Source: Actinoallomurus purpureus
GTDB lineage: Bacteria; Actinomycetota; Actinomycetes; Streptosporangiales; Streptosporangiaceae
Direction of reading: 5' to 3'
Assembly (NCBI RefSeq): GCF_024055795.1
Contig: NZ_JAMXMY010000011.1
Span: 186,001-250,000, forward strand
Length of the DNA: 64,000 bases
Positions 23,185-31,291 of this stretch are shown here, piece after piece (the first letter of the stretch is position 1; each line of letters starts with the position of its first letter). Under the pieces are notes generated by a model, which was not told where the DNA came from, made no database searches, and saw only the letters and a list, made by a program, of their open reading frames with translations. A program made the position numbers and the translations under genes.

Positions 23185-24267
23185 GTGAGCGCTCTGGGGC
23201 AGCGGGAAGCTGCCGAAATCCGCGAAGAATGGCTGGGCCGGCTCCTGTCGGCGCTGCCCGCCGACCGTCCGGCCGCCGAGGCCGCCATCTCCGAGCTGTA
23301 CCGCCTGATCGGGCTGGGCCCGCCGCGTTTTCACTGGGTGCCTTCACCGGTCACCGCCCTGACGACCGTTCCGCCCGGCGTACGCCTGCGGCCTTCCGAG
23401 GCCGTCGAGCGCCTGGCCGAATGGCCGGTGCCCAACCGGCTCCGCGCGCTGAGGACGCGGCTGTGCCTCGACCTCGACGCCCAGGCCAGACGGGTCGACC
23501 GGGGGCTGTACCAGCACATCCACGGACGCGTCCGTATCTTGCTCGAACGCTCCTTCAACGGGTCGCTCGGCATGGTGCTACGGGCGGCGCACGACCCGCG
23601 CGAGCGCCTGGCGAGCATCTGGTACGACGCGCTGGGCATCTCCTGGATCGCCAACTACGACGCGCTGCGCCGCGTCGCCGGGCTGGTCCTCACCCGGGAG
23701 CAGGAGCGGCGGTTCGACCTGTGGGCGACCCTGGCCGGGTCCTGCGGCTGGTGGTGGCCGCGCGAACAGGTCTGCGTCGTCTCCGAGCGACCCGTCGCCG
23801 TACGCATCGAGGTTCGGGCCGGTGACGGCGAGGTGTGCCTGCACTGCGCGGACGGCCCCGCCGTACGGTACGCCGACGGGTGGGAGGTCCACGCCTGGCA
23901 CGGGACGCGGGTGCCGTCCTGGGTGATCGACGACCCGAGCGTCGAACGGATCACGAGGGAGAGCAACGTCGAGGTCCGGCGGTGCGCGATCGAGCGCATC
24001 GGCTGGGCGTCGTACGTCGACCAGGCCGGGCTGCGCCTGCTCACCACCGCCCCGGATCCCGGGAACCCCGGCTCGGAACTCCGGCTCTACGACATGCGCG
24101 AGGACACGCGGGTGCTCCTCGCCGTGAACGGGTCCGTCGAACGCGACGGGCACCGTCGCAGGTACGGGCTGACGGTGCCGGGCTTCCTCGATGATCCGAT
24201 CGCCGCCGCGGGCTGGACCTACGGGCTGTCCGCCCAGCAGTACTCCCTCCTCGTCCGCCGAACCTAA
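23185..24267 (+). CDS. DUF6745 protein
   Basis: This 360-aa protein shows the DUF6745 core: SCGWWWPREQVCVVSERPVA, then HCADGPAVRYADGWEVHAWH and GTRVPSWVIDDP. The preceding helical region has LASIWYDALGISWIANYDAL. These proteins are widespread in actinomycetes and of unknown function; the Trp-rich core suggests ligand or nucleic-acid binding. The GTG at 23185 lacks a close ribosome site. It is followed after 11 bp by a small partner gene. Confidence 0.8.
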   Translation: MSALGQREAAEIREEWLGRLLSALPADRPAAEAAISELYRLIGLGPPRFHWVPSPVTALTTVPPGVRLRPSEAVERLAEWPVPNRLRALRTRLCLDLDAQARRVDRGLYQHIHGRVRILLERSFNGSLGMVLRAAHDPRERLASIWYDALGISWIANYDALRRVAGLVLTREQERRFDLWATLAGSCGWWWPREQVCVVSERPVAVRIEVRAGDGEVCLHCADGPAVRYADGWEVHAWHGTRVPSWVIDDPSVERITRESNVEVRRCAIERIGWASYVDQAGLRLLTTAPDPGNPGSELRLYDMREDTRVLLAVNGSVERDGHRRRYGLTVPGFLDDPIAAAGWTYGLSAQQYSLLVRRT

Positions 24268-24278
24268 AGGTGATCTCC

Positions 24279-24716
24279 ATGACCGTGACCCTTGCCTCCC
24301 TTTCCCTGCAGACCGGGCTCGCCGTCCTCGACCACCTCGAACAGTCGGTGGGCATCCCCGTCGTCGACGGCCTCCAGGCCCAGGGCGACCTCATCGTCAT
24401 CCCGCTCTCCGTCGTCGCCTCGTCCGTGAAGGTCGGGGCCGATGCGCACTGGACCGACGTGCCCGCCGAGGGCGTAGAGCTGCTTCGCGGCGCCGCCGGG
24501 GGCAATCCGCACACGCTCGTCGCCGATGCCGGCACCTGCCGTTGGACGAGAGGGGTGACCGACGCCGACTGGCTGGCGATCGGCGTCTTCGAGAGCTCAG
24601 CTCCCGTCTACCTGCTGCACCCGGAGCACGGCGCCACCGGCTGCGTACCCGGCACATACGTCGTCCGGCGGCAGCGTGAGCAGGAAGGCCGAAGGAGTCG
24701 CCTCGTCGCCGACTGA
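24279..24716 (+). CDS. Hypothetical partner of DUF6745 (145 aa)
   Basis: The ATG at 24279 follows AAAGGTG, 11 bp after the DUF6745 stop. The protein looks globular and beta-rich (LQAQGDLIVIPLSVVASSVK, VELLRGAAGGNPHTLVADAG, GVFESSAPVYLLHPEHGATG) and ends in a charged tail. Small proteins of this kind follow DUF6745 genes in other actinomycetes as I recall, which suggests a two-component module of unknown role. A strong terminator follows. Confidence 0.75.
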   Translation: MTVTLASLSLQTGLAVLDHLEQSVGIPVVDGLQAQGDLIVIPLSVVASSVKVGADAHWTDVPAEGVELLRGAAGGNPHTLVADAGTCRWTRGVTDADWLAIGVFESSAPVYLLHPEHGATGCVPGTYVVRRQREQEGRRSRLVAD

Positions 24717-24725
24717 GCCGACCGT

Positions 24726-24773
24726 GATCGTCGAGGTCCTTCGTCGTTCCTCATGCGAAAAACCTCGACGATC
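24726..24773. terminator. Bidirectional terminator, 12-bp perfect stem
   Basis: GATCGTCGAGGT (24726-24737) pairs perfectly with ACCTCGACGATC (24762-24773) around a 24-nt loop. It lies between convergent genes; the last two bases overlap the stop region of the reductase gene. Confidence 0.7.
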
Positions 24774-25341
24774 AAGCTGAGGAGCGCTTCGGTTCGAAGT
24801 GCAGCACCGTTATCCCGCACCTGAACGGTTCGGCGGCGACCAGGCGGAGACGATGATGGGCGCCCAGGTCGGGGAATACGGGCATTCCGGTGCCGATCGC
24901 CGTCGGGTTGACGAACAGGTGGAGCTCGTCGAGCAGCCCCTTGGCGATCAGGCTCGCCACGAGTGTGCCGCCGCCGTAGGCGATCATGTCGCCGCCCGGC
25001 TGGGCCTTGAGCCGGTCGATGGTCTCGGTCAGGTCGCCGCCGGCGACGACGGCGTTCTTCCAGGGCGACTCGGTGAGGGTGTTGGAGATGACGACCTTCG
25101 GCGTGTCGTTCATCGCGTCGATGGCCTTCTGGTCCTCGCCGGGAGGCCCCGCCTCCCACGCCGGGATGAACCCCTCGGCGAGCCTGCGGCCCAGCACGAT
25201 GCAGTCGACCGGCTCCATGAGCGACGTGATGTAGTCCTTGATGTCGTCGGTCCACGGGAACGTCAACCAGTCCATCTCTCCGTTCGGGCCGGCCATGTAG
25301 CCATCGACGGTGGTCTGGACCTGAAGCTTGAACCTGCGCAT
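24772..25341 (-). CDS. Dihydrofolate-reductase-like (RibD C-terminal) protein
   Basis: This 189-aa protein has the RibD-C/DHFR-like fold pattern: MRRFKLQVQTTVDGYMAGPN, CIVLGRRLAEGF, KVVISNTLTESPW and IAYGGGTLVASLIAKGLLDE. The ATG at 25341 follows GGAGC. These stand-alone reductases are common in actinomycetes and usually of unknown substrate, probably using NADPH. It appears to be a single-gene unit. Confidence 0.88.
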   Translation of the reverse strand: MRRFKLQVQTTVDGYMAGPNGEMDWLTFPWTDDIKDYITSLMEPVDCIVLGRRLAEGFIPAWEAGPPGEDQKAIDAMNDTPKVVISNTLTESPWKNAVVAGGDLTETIDRLKAQPGGDMIAYGGGTLVASLIAKGLLDELHLFVNPTAIGTGMPVFPDLGAHHRLRLVAAEPFRCGITVLHFEPKRSSA

Positions 25342-25570
25342 CAGATGCTCCTTCCGGGATTCGAGCGAGCGGCGGGCCCGTCCGGCCCGCCGTCCTCATG
25401 TGCCTTCAGCCTCGCGGAACCCGTTTACGGATTCTTTACGGCTTCCTGCCGGGACGGGAGGGGATGAGACCACGATCGAATAGGTCGGCGGCTCGCCCGG
25501 GGCGCCGCGCGATCTCAACAACGGGGACCTACCCATACACTCGCGGATTCGGTCAGAGAACGGGTGCCCG

Positions 25571-26221
25571 ATGCGTATGTACCTCTCCTCGTTCCGTGTG
25601 GGCGACCACCCGGACCGCCTGCTCGCGTTGCTCGACGGCTCTGGGCCGGCCGACATCGCGGTGATCGCCAACGCGGTGGACGCCCAGCCCGAGGACGAAC
25701 GCCGGGCCGGGGTGCGGCGGGAGGTCGACGCGCTGACCCGCCTGGGCCTGCGACCGGTGGAGCTGGACCTCCGCGAGTTCTTCGATCGGTCCCAGGGCGA
25801 CATCGCGGCGGCGCTCGCCCCCTTCCCCGCCGTGTGGGTGCGGGGCGGGAACGTCTTCATGCTGCGCCACGCGCTCGCCCGCAGCGGCGCGGACACCGCG
25901 CTGGCCGCTCTCCTGCGAGACGATGCGCTCGTCTACGCCGGGTACAGCGCCGGAGCGTGCGTGCTCGCCCCGAGCCTGCGCGGTCTGGAGGACTGCGACG
26001 ACCCCCGAGTCGTGCCCGACGTCTACGGCGAACCGGTGACCTGGACCGGCCTCGGGGTCCTCGACCACGCCATCGTGCCCCACGTCGACTCCCCCGGACA
26101 CCCCGAGACGGAGGCGTTGACCGCCGTCGCGGCGTGGTACCGCGCGGACGGCGTCCCGCACCGGGCGCTGCGCGACGGACAGGTCCTGGTGATCGACAGC
26201 GAGTACGCCCGCGTCCACTGA
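25571..26221 (+). CDS. Peptidase S51 / type 1 glutamine-amidotransferase-like protein
   Basis: This 216-aa protein resembles peptidase E. AVWVRGGNVFMLRHAL and the nucleophile elbow VYAGYSAGACVLAP (Ser126) are characteristic, and PHVDSPGHPET supplies a histidine. Family members cleave Asp-X dipeptides or related substrates in the cytoplasm. A second ATG at 25577 is possible. It stands alone, with repeat copy C about 87 bp downstream. Confidence 0.83.
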   Translation: MRMYLSSFRVGDHPDRLLALLDGSGPADIAVIANAVDAQPEDERRAGVRREVDALTRLGLRPVELDLREFFDRSQGDIAAALAPFPAVWVRGGNVFMLRHALARSGADTALAALLRDDALVYAGYSAGACVLAPSLRGLEDCDDPRVVPDVYGEPVTWTGLGVLDHAIVPHVDSPGHPETEALTAVAAWYRADGVPHRALRDGQVLVIDSEYARVH

Positions 26222-26307
26222 ACGCCGCCCGACCGTCCGCGACAGCGGCTCGCTAACGGCTGCGCACACCTCGTACGGCATCGCGGAGACGTCTCCCGCT
26301 CGCCGGC

Positions 26308-26396
26308 GTACGGGATGCTCGGCAAAGGAGCCGTCCGCCGTTGACTCGTCCCGGTATGGCGCGCTTTGTGGCGGCGTTCGCCGAGCGTTCTGTACG
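26308..26396. repeat. 89-bp hairpin-forming dispersed repeat, copy C
   Basis: GATGCTCGGCAAA near the left end mirrors TTCGCCGAGCGTT near the right. It shares CGTCCCGGTATGGC and GCGCTTTGTGGCGGCGTTC with copies A and B. GTACG occurs at both ends. It lies between the S51 peptidase gene and the end of the steroid operon. Confidence 0.75.
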
Positions 26397-26448
26397 CCCG
26401 TCACCACGAGTCGCCCTCCAGGGGGCTTCCCGGCGCGCCGGGCGCCGC

Positions 26449-27618
26449 TCAGAAACGGCTGATGATCAGGCCGCTCGTCGGCACGCCCGTGCCGGCGGTC
26501 ACGATGATGTTCTCGACTCCGGCGACCTGGTTGACCGCGGTGCCGCGGACCTGGCGGACGGCCTCGGCGATGCCGTTCATGCCGTGGATGTACGCCTCGC
26601 CGAGCTGGCCGCCGTTCGGGTTGACCGGCAGGTGCCCGTCGAGCTCGACGCCGCCGTCCGCGACGAAGTCCTTCGCCTCGCCGCGCCCGCAGAAGCCGAG
26701 CTCCTCCAGCTGTACCAGGACGAACGGCGTGAAGTGGTCGTACAGGATCGCGGCCCGCACGTCGGCGGGCCCGAGCCCGGCCTGCCGCCAGAGCGTCTCC
26801 CCCACTCGGCCCATCGCGGGAAGGGTCGTCAGGTCGGTCTCGTAGTACGAGAACATCATCATCTGGTTCGGCCCGGCGCCCTGCGCGGCCCCCCTGATCA
26901 GCGCGGGCGGGTTGGGCAGGTCGCGGGCGCGTTCGGCGCTCGTCACGACGATCGCGACGCCGCCGTCGGACTCCTGGCAGCAGTCGAGCAGGTGCAGGGG
27001 CTCGACGACCCACCGGCTGGCCTGGTGGTCCTCGAGGGTGATCGGCCGCTCGTGGAACCACGCCTTGGGGTTGGTGGCCGCGTGCCGTCGCATGGCGACG
27101 GCGACCCGGCCGAAGTCCTCGCTGGTCGCGCCGTACTCGTGCATGTACCGGCGCGCGTACATCGCGACCCACGCGGCGGGTGTCGCGAAGCCGTACGGCA
27201 GGTGCCAGGAGAACTCCATGCCGGTCGAGGTCACGCCGCGATCCGAGCGGGGGGCCGCCTGGCCGAAGCGATGCCCGGAGCGCTCGTTGAAAGCGCGGTA
27301 GCACACGACCGTCTGCGCCTGCCCGGTCGCCACGGCCATCGCCGCGTGGGCGACGGTTCCGCAGGCCGCGCCGCCGCCGTACTCCACGCGGGAGAAGAAG
27401 GACAGGCCCGGGATGCCGAGCTCGCGCGCCACCGCGATCTCGGAGCTGGAGTCCGACGAGAAGGTCACCAGACCGTCGACGTCGGACGGCGTCAGCCCGG
27501 CGTCCTTGATCGCGTCGACGCACGCCTCGGCGGCGAGCTGGAGTTCCGAGCGTCCCGACTCCTTGGAGAACTCGGTGGCCCCGATCCCGGCGATCGCCGT
27601 CTTCCCGGAGAGGGTCAT
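26449..27618 (-). CDS. ltp2: Ltp2-like steroid aldol-lyase (thiolase-fold lipid-transfer protein)
   Basis: This 389-aa thiolase-fold protein lacks the thiolase active-site cysteine pattern, as do SCP2-thiolase-like retro-aldolases. VEYGGGAACGTVAHAAMAVA, AFNERSGHRFG, LLDCCQESDGGVAIVVTSAE and GGQLGEAYIHGMNGIAEAV are typical of Ltp2. Ltp2 works with the DUF35 domain of ChsH2 to release propionyl-CoA from the C17 side chain of cholesterol intermediates. Its ATG overlaps the stop of the ChsH2-ChsH1 fusion gene (ATGA), placing it last in the operon, as in the mycobacterial igr locus. Confidence 0.88.
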   Translation of the reverse strand: MTLSGKTAIAGIGATEFSKESGRSELQLAAEACVDAIKDAGLTPSDVDGLVTFSSDSSSEIAVARELGIPGLSFFSRVEYGGGAACGTVAHAAMAVATGQAQTVVCYRAFNERSGHRFGQAAPRSDRGVTSTGMEFSWHLPYGFATPAAWVAMYARRYMHEYGATSEDFGRVAVAMRRHAATNPKAWFHERPITLEDHQASRWVVEPLHLLDCCQESDGGVAIVVTSAERARDLPNPPALIRGAAQGAGPNQMMMFSYYETDLTTLPAMGRVGETLWRQAGLGPADVRAAILYDHFTPFVLVQLEELGFCGRGEAKDFVADGGVELDGHLPVNPNGGQLGEAYIHGMNGIAEAVRQVRGTAVNQVAGVENIIVTAGTGVPTSGLIISRF

Positions 27619-29036
27619 GGCTGCTCCTTGAGTCGTACGGTCGCCACCGCGTGGTCGCCGAGGCTCACCGCGCCCCGGACCTCGACGGCGCGGTCGTCGA
27701 CGACGCGCCCGGTCAGCGTGAGCGTGTCGCCGGCGTACGCGGGGACGCCGAGCCGTACGGAGATGCCCTCCAGCGCCACATCCGGCAGGTGTTCCAGGAC
27801 GTAGCGCTGGACCAGGCCCATGGTGGTGAGGATGTTCAGGAAGATGTCCTTGGACCCCTGGGCCCGGGCCAGGGCGGTGTCGTGGTGCACCGGCGTGAAG
27901 TCGCGTGTGGCCAGGGCGGTGGCGATGACGAACGTCGGCGTCAGCTCGACGCGCAGCTCCGGCAGCCCCTCGGCGGCCTCCGGGTGCAGCGCCGTCTCTA
28001 CCTCCGTCTCGGCCTCCGAACCCGCCGTCTCTACCTCCGGGCCGGGCTCCGAACCCGCCGTCTCAGCCCCAGGGCCCCGCTCCGATCGGGCCCCCGCGCC
28101 CGTCTCCGTCCCGGCCGGCGAGGGCGTCGGCGATCCGGCCGGGCGCCACTGCGGCAGGGTGAGCTCGTCGTCCATCTCCTGGAAGGACACCTCGACCGGC
28201 ATGCCGATGCGCACCTGCTCGGGCGGGCAGCCGAGGAGGTTGCCGACCATGCGCACGCCCTCGTCGAGTTCGACGAGCGCGACGACGAACGGCGGGTCGA
28301 GTCCGGGGACCGGAGGGTGGTGGTGGACGACGTAGCTGTGGAGCGTGCCACGCCCGCTCGCGGTGACGTGGTCGCGCTTGGTCGCCTGGCAGGCCGGGCA
28401 CATCGGGCCGGGCGGGTGGCGCAGCCGCCCGCACTCGGCGCAGCGCTGGATACGCAGCTCTCCGTCGCGTACGCCGTCCCAGAAGAACCGGGTGTCCGGG
28501 CCGACGGCGGGCCGGAGCGGATATCCCTTCGCCGCGTGGCTCCCGGACGAACGCCGGCGCGGGCGGAACTTCAGGACCCGGAACATCATCTCGGCGACGC
28601 GCTCGTCGCCGGAGTACCAGGTCTGGTACCAGGTGACGAAGTAGCCCTCGCCGAGGCCGGTGCGCTTGGGGCCGGTCGCTCCCCCGAACCGCATGGTGGA
28701 GCGCAGGTGCTCACCGTGCCGCAGGTACCGGTCGTAGGTCTGCTCGCAGTTGGTGGCGACGACGCCGGTGAACCCCTCATCGTTCAGCAGGGTCAGGGCA
28801 CGGTCGGCGATCGAGCCGGGCTTGTCCGGGTTCAGCCCTGGCATCGACCAGACCTGGATCATCGCGGGCGGCGCGGTCTCGGCCCAGCGGGTGCCGCGGT
28901 CGCCGAGCGCCTGGGTCCAGTTGCGGATCATCGCGGCGTTGACCGGGTCCGGGCAGGCACCTGCGGGCCGTTCCCCGGCGGCGGTCAGCTCCCCGGCGAG
29001 GGCCATCAACTGATCGTGCAATGTCTCTCCCTCCAT
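27615..29036 (-). CDS. ChsH2-ChsH1 fusion: steroid enoyl-CoA hydratase with DUF35 domain
   Basis: The protein is 473 aa. Residues 1-165 form an N-terminal MaoC-like hotdog (WAETAPPAMIQVWSMPGLNP). Residues about 185-298 are a DUF35 domain with a zinc ribbon (Cys199, Cys202, Cys213, Cys216) and OB fold (FVVALVELDEGVRMVGNLLG). Residues 301-357 are a low-complexity Glu/Thr/Gly/Ser linker with ETAGSE repeats. Residues 360-473 are a C-terminal MaoC domain with the hydratase motif D379-FTPVH384. In mycobacteria these are two proteins, ChsH2 and ChsH1, that assemble to hydrate the steroid enoyl-CoA. The start overlaps the upstream fadE stop by one base. Confidence 0.88.
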   Translation of the reverse strand: MEGETLHDQLMALAGELTAAGERPAGACPDPVNAAMIRNWTQALGDRGTRWAETAPPAMIQVWSMPGLNPDKPGSIADRALTLLNDEGFTGVVATNCEQTYDRYLRHGEHLRSTMRFGGATGPKRTGLGEGYFVTWYQTWYSGDERVAEMMFRVLKFRPRRRSSGSHAAKGYPLRPAVGPDTRFFWDGVRDGELRIQRCAECGRLRHPPGPMCPACQATKRDHVTASGRGTLHSYVVHHHPPVPGLDPPFVVALVELDEGVRMVGNLLGCPPEQVRIGMPVEVSFQEMDDELTLPQWRPAGSPTPSPAGTETGAGARSERGPGAETAGSEPGPEVETAGSEAETEVETALHPEAAEGLPELRVELTPTFVIATALATRDFTPVHHDTALARAQGSKDIFLNILTTMGLVQRYVLEHLPDVALEGISVRLGVPAYAGDTLTLTGRVVDDRAVEVRGAVSLGDHAVATVRLKEQP

Positions 29037-30208
29037 CAGCGCGGTGCGCGCGGCAGGCCGAGGCCGATCATCGCGATGAGCTCCCGCTGGATCTCGTTGA
29101 CGCCACCGCCGAAGGTCAGCACGATCGCGCCCTTCACGCCGTGGTCGAGGCGGTCGATGAAGTCGCGGGTCTCCTCGTCGCCGGGGTCGCCGTACCGCGC
29201 GAGCGCGTCGCCGACGACGCGTCCGACGTCCTGCATGCGCTCCGACCCGTAGATCTTGGTGGCGGACGCGTCGGGCGCGCCGAGCCAGCCGAGGTCCATG
29301 TTCGCGGCGACCTGCCAGTTGAGGAGCTCGTTGACGCGCAGGTACGCGTGGACCCGTGCGACCGCGCGGCGCACGTCGGGGTGGTCGATGAGCGGCCGGC
29401 CGTCGCGGCCCGGCTTCGTGCGTGCCCAGCGCAGGAAGCGGTCGTAGGTGTGCCCGATGTTGCCCGCCGGGCCGAGGGTGACCCGCTCGTGGTTGAGCTG
29501 GTTGACGATGAGGTTCCAGCCCTTGTTCTCCTCGCCGACGAGCAGGTCGGCCGGGACTCGGACGTCCTGGTAGTAGGTGGAGTTCGTGTGGTGGCGGCCG
29601 TCCATGGTGACGATCGGCGTCCAGGAGAAGCCGGGGTCCTCGCAGTCGACGATGAGCATCGAGATGCCCTTGTGCTTCTTGGCGCCGGGGTCGGTCCGCG
29701 CGGCCAGCCAGACGTACTGGGCGTAGTGCGCGCCGGACGTGAAGATCTTCTGGCCGTTGACGATGTAGTGGTCGCCGTCCCGGACCGCCGTGGTGCGCAG
29801 CGCGGCCAGGTCCGTTCCGGCACCGGGCTCGCTGTAGCCGATCGCGAAGTGACACTCCCCCGCGAGGATTCCCGGCAGGAACCTCTTCTTCTGCGCGTCG
29901 GTTCCGTACTGCACGAGGGTCGGCGCGACGGTGTTCAGCGTGATGATGGGGTACGGCACCTCGGCGCGGGCGATCTCGTTGGCGAAGATCTGCTGCTCGA
30001 CGGGGCCGAAGCCGCGCCCGCCGTACTCCCTGGGCAGGGCGATGCCGAGCATGCGGTCCCGGCCGAGCCGCCGGCAGTGCGCCATGTACGCCGTGCCGAA
30101 CGGGTCGTCGGCGATCTGGTCGCGTTGTTCGCCGGTCAGGCAGGAGCCGAAGTAGTCGTGCAGTTCGGCGCGGAGCGCCTTCTGCTCGTCGGTCAGGTCG
30201 ATGAACAT
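29036..30208 (-). CDS. Acyl-CoA dehydrogenase, FadE29/ChsE2-like
   Basis: This 390-aa protein is close in length to mycobacterial FadE29. It has FAD/acyl-CoA dehydrogenase signatures: CHFAIGYSEPGAGTDLAALR, YIVNGQKIFTSGAHYAQYVW, HTNSTYYQDVRVPADLLVGE and FGGGVNEIQRELIAMIGLGL. In the igr locus FadE28 and FadE29 form an alpha2beta2 dehydrogenase for the 3-carbon steroid side chain. Here the larger subunit follows the smaller with a TGATG overlap, the same order as in Mycobacterium. It starts at the ATG at 30208. Confidence 0.9.
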   Translation of the reverse strand: MFIDLTDEQKALRAELHDYFGSCLTGEQRDQIADDPFGTAYMAHCRRLGRDRMLGIALPREYGGRGFGPVEQQIFANEIARAEVPYPIITLNTVAPTLVQYGTDAQKKRFLPGILAGECHFAIGYSEPGAGTDLAALRTTAVRDGDHYIVNGQKIFTSGAHYAQYVWLAARTDPGAKKHKGISMLIVDCEDPGFSWTPIVTMDGRHHTNSTYYQDVRVPADLLVGEENKGWNLIVNQLNHERVTLGPAGNIGHTYDRFLRWARTKPGRDGRPLIDHPDVRRAVARVHAYLRVNELLNWQVAANMDLGWLGAPDASATKIYGSERMQDVGRVVGDALARYGDPGDEETRDFIDRLDHGVKGAIVLTFGGGVNEIQRELIAMIGLGLPRAPR

Positions 30209-31281
30209 CAGGCCACCAGAGCTCCAATCGCGTCCAGCTGCGCCTCGGCGCCGCCCAGCAGGTGCGCGTGGTGCTTGGCCCACGCGAAGTACCGGTGCAG
30301 CGGGTAGGTCACGTCCAGGCCGAGCCCGCCGTGCAGGTGCTGACAGGTGTAGAAGGCGTTCAGCGCCGGGTCGCACGCGTTGTACGCGGCGATGGCGAGC
30401 ACCTCGGCGGCGTCGTCGTAGCCCTCCGCGAGCCGCCACGCACCCGCCCACACCGCCACGTCCAGCGCCCGCTTGGCGATGTAGACGTCGCCGATCTGCA
30501 TGGTGACCGCCTGGAACTCGGCGAGGGGCCGGTCGAACTGCTCGCGGGTCTTGACGTGCTCGGTGGTCAGCGCCAGCGCGGCGTCGAGCGCTCCGGAGAC
30601 GACGGCGACGGCGCCGGCCGTGGCGTGGCCGGTGAGGGTCTCATGCGCCCCGGCGCCCAGCAGCGCGTCCGCGCCGACGCGTACGCCGTCCAGTCCCACC
30701 CGCCAGAGCGGCTCGCCGGTGGCCGACGGCTGCGGGGTGAGCGTCACCCCGCCGGGCTCGACGAGGAAGACGCCGGTCTCGTCGCCGGTCCGCGCCGGGA
30801 CGAGGATGGCGTCGGCCTGCTCGGCGTACGGCACGAAGGTCTTCACGCCGTCGAGGACGTACGCGTCCCCGTCGCGGCGCGCCGTCGCCGTGAGACCGAG
30901 GCCCGGCTCGCGGACCGCGACGCTCAGGACCGACCCGCCACCGGCGAAGTCGGCGAGCCGCGCGCGCTGCTCCCCGGTGCCGTGCCGTGCGACGGTCACC
31001 GCCGCGACGAGGGAGCCGTACGCGGGGACGGGGGCGACGTGCGCGCCGACCTGGCGCAGGACGACGGCGAACTCCACCGTTCCCAGCCCGGCGCCGCCCA
31101 GGTCCTCGGGCAGGCAGGCACCGAGCAGACCGGCTCGGGCCATCGCCTCCCACAGGGCCGCGTCGTACGGCGCGGCCGATTTCTCGTGCGTCTCCAGGCG
31201 CTCCGTCGTCACCTCGCGGTCGAACAGGCCGGCCGCGAGATCCTGCAGCTCACGCGCGTTCTCGTCCAGGTCGAAGTCCAT
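30208..31281 (-). CDS. Acyl-CoA dehydrogenase, FadE28/ChsE1-like
   Basis: This 357-aa shorter acyl-CoA dehydrogenase shows DFDLDENARELQDLAAGLFD, ACLPEDLGGAGLGTVEFAVV, DALLGAGAHETLTGHATAGA and LHGGLGLDVTYPLHRYFAWA. Short size, a reduced central beta domain and the partner position next to the FadE29-like gene fit the ChsE1 subunit, which by itself is incomplete. It precedes the FadE29-like gene with a one-base overlap and follows the ligase gene by 10 bp. Confidence 0.88.
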   Translation of the reverse strand: MDFDLDENARELQDLAAGLFDREVTTERLETHEKSAAPYDAALWEAMARAGLLGACLPEDLGGAGLGTVEFAVVLRQVGAHVAPVPAYGSLVAAVTVARHGTGEQRARLADFAGGGSVLSVAVREPGLGLTATARRDGDAYVLDGVKTFVPYAEQADAILVPARTGDETGVFLVEPGGVTLTPQPSATGEPLWRVGLDGVRVGADALLGAGAHETLTGHATAGAVAVVSGALDAALALTTEHVKTREQFDRPLAEFQAVTMQIGDVYIAKRALDVAVWAGAWRLAEGYDDAAEVLAIAAYNACDPALNAFYTCQHLHGGLGLDVTYPLHRYFAWAKHHAHLLGGAEAQLDAIGALVA

Positions 31282-31291
31282 GGTCCCCTCC

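Noticed and set aside
20035-26396. Insertion sequences flanked by the 89-bp repeats
   Set aside because: No transposase or recombinase lies between or near the copies, and no target-site duplication is evident beyond GTAC at the ends of copies A and C.
27615-30227. An 870-codon open frame joining the ChsH2-ChsH1 region with upstream sequence
   Set aside because: The first 400 codons are an out-of-frame, Arg/Pro-rich reading of the acyl-CoA dehydrogenase gene. The real start is the ATG at 29036.
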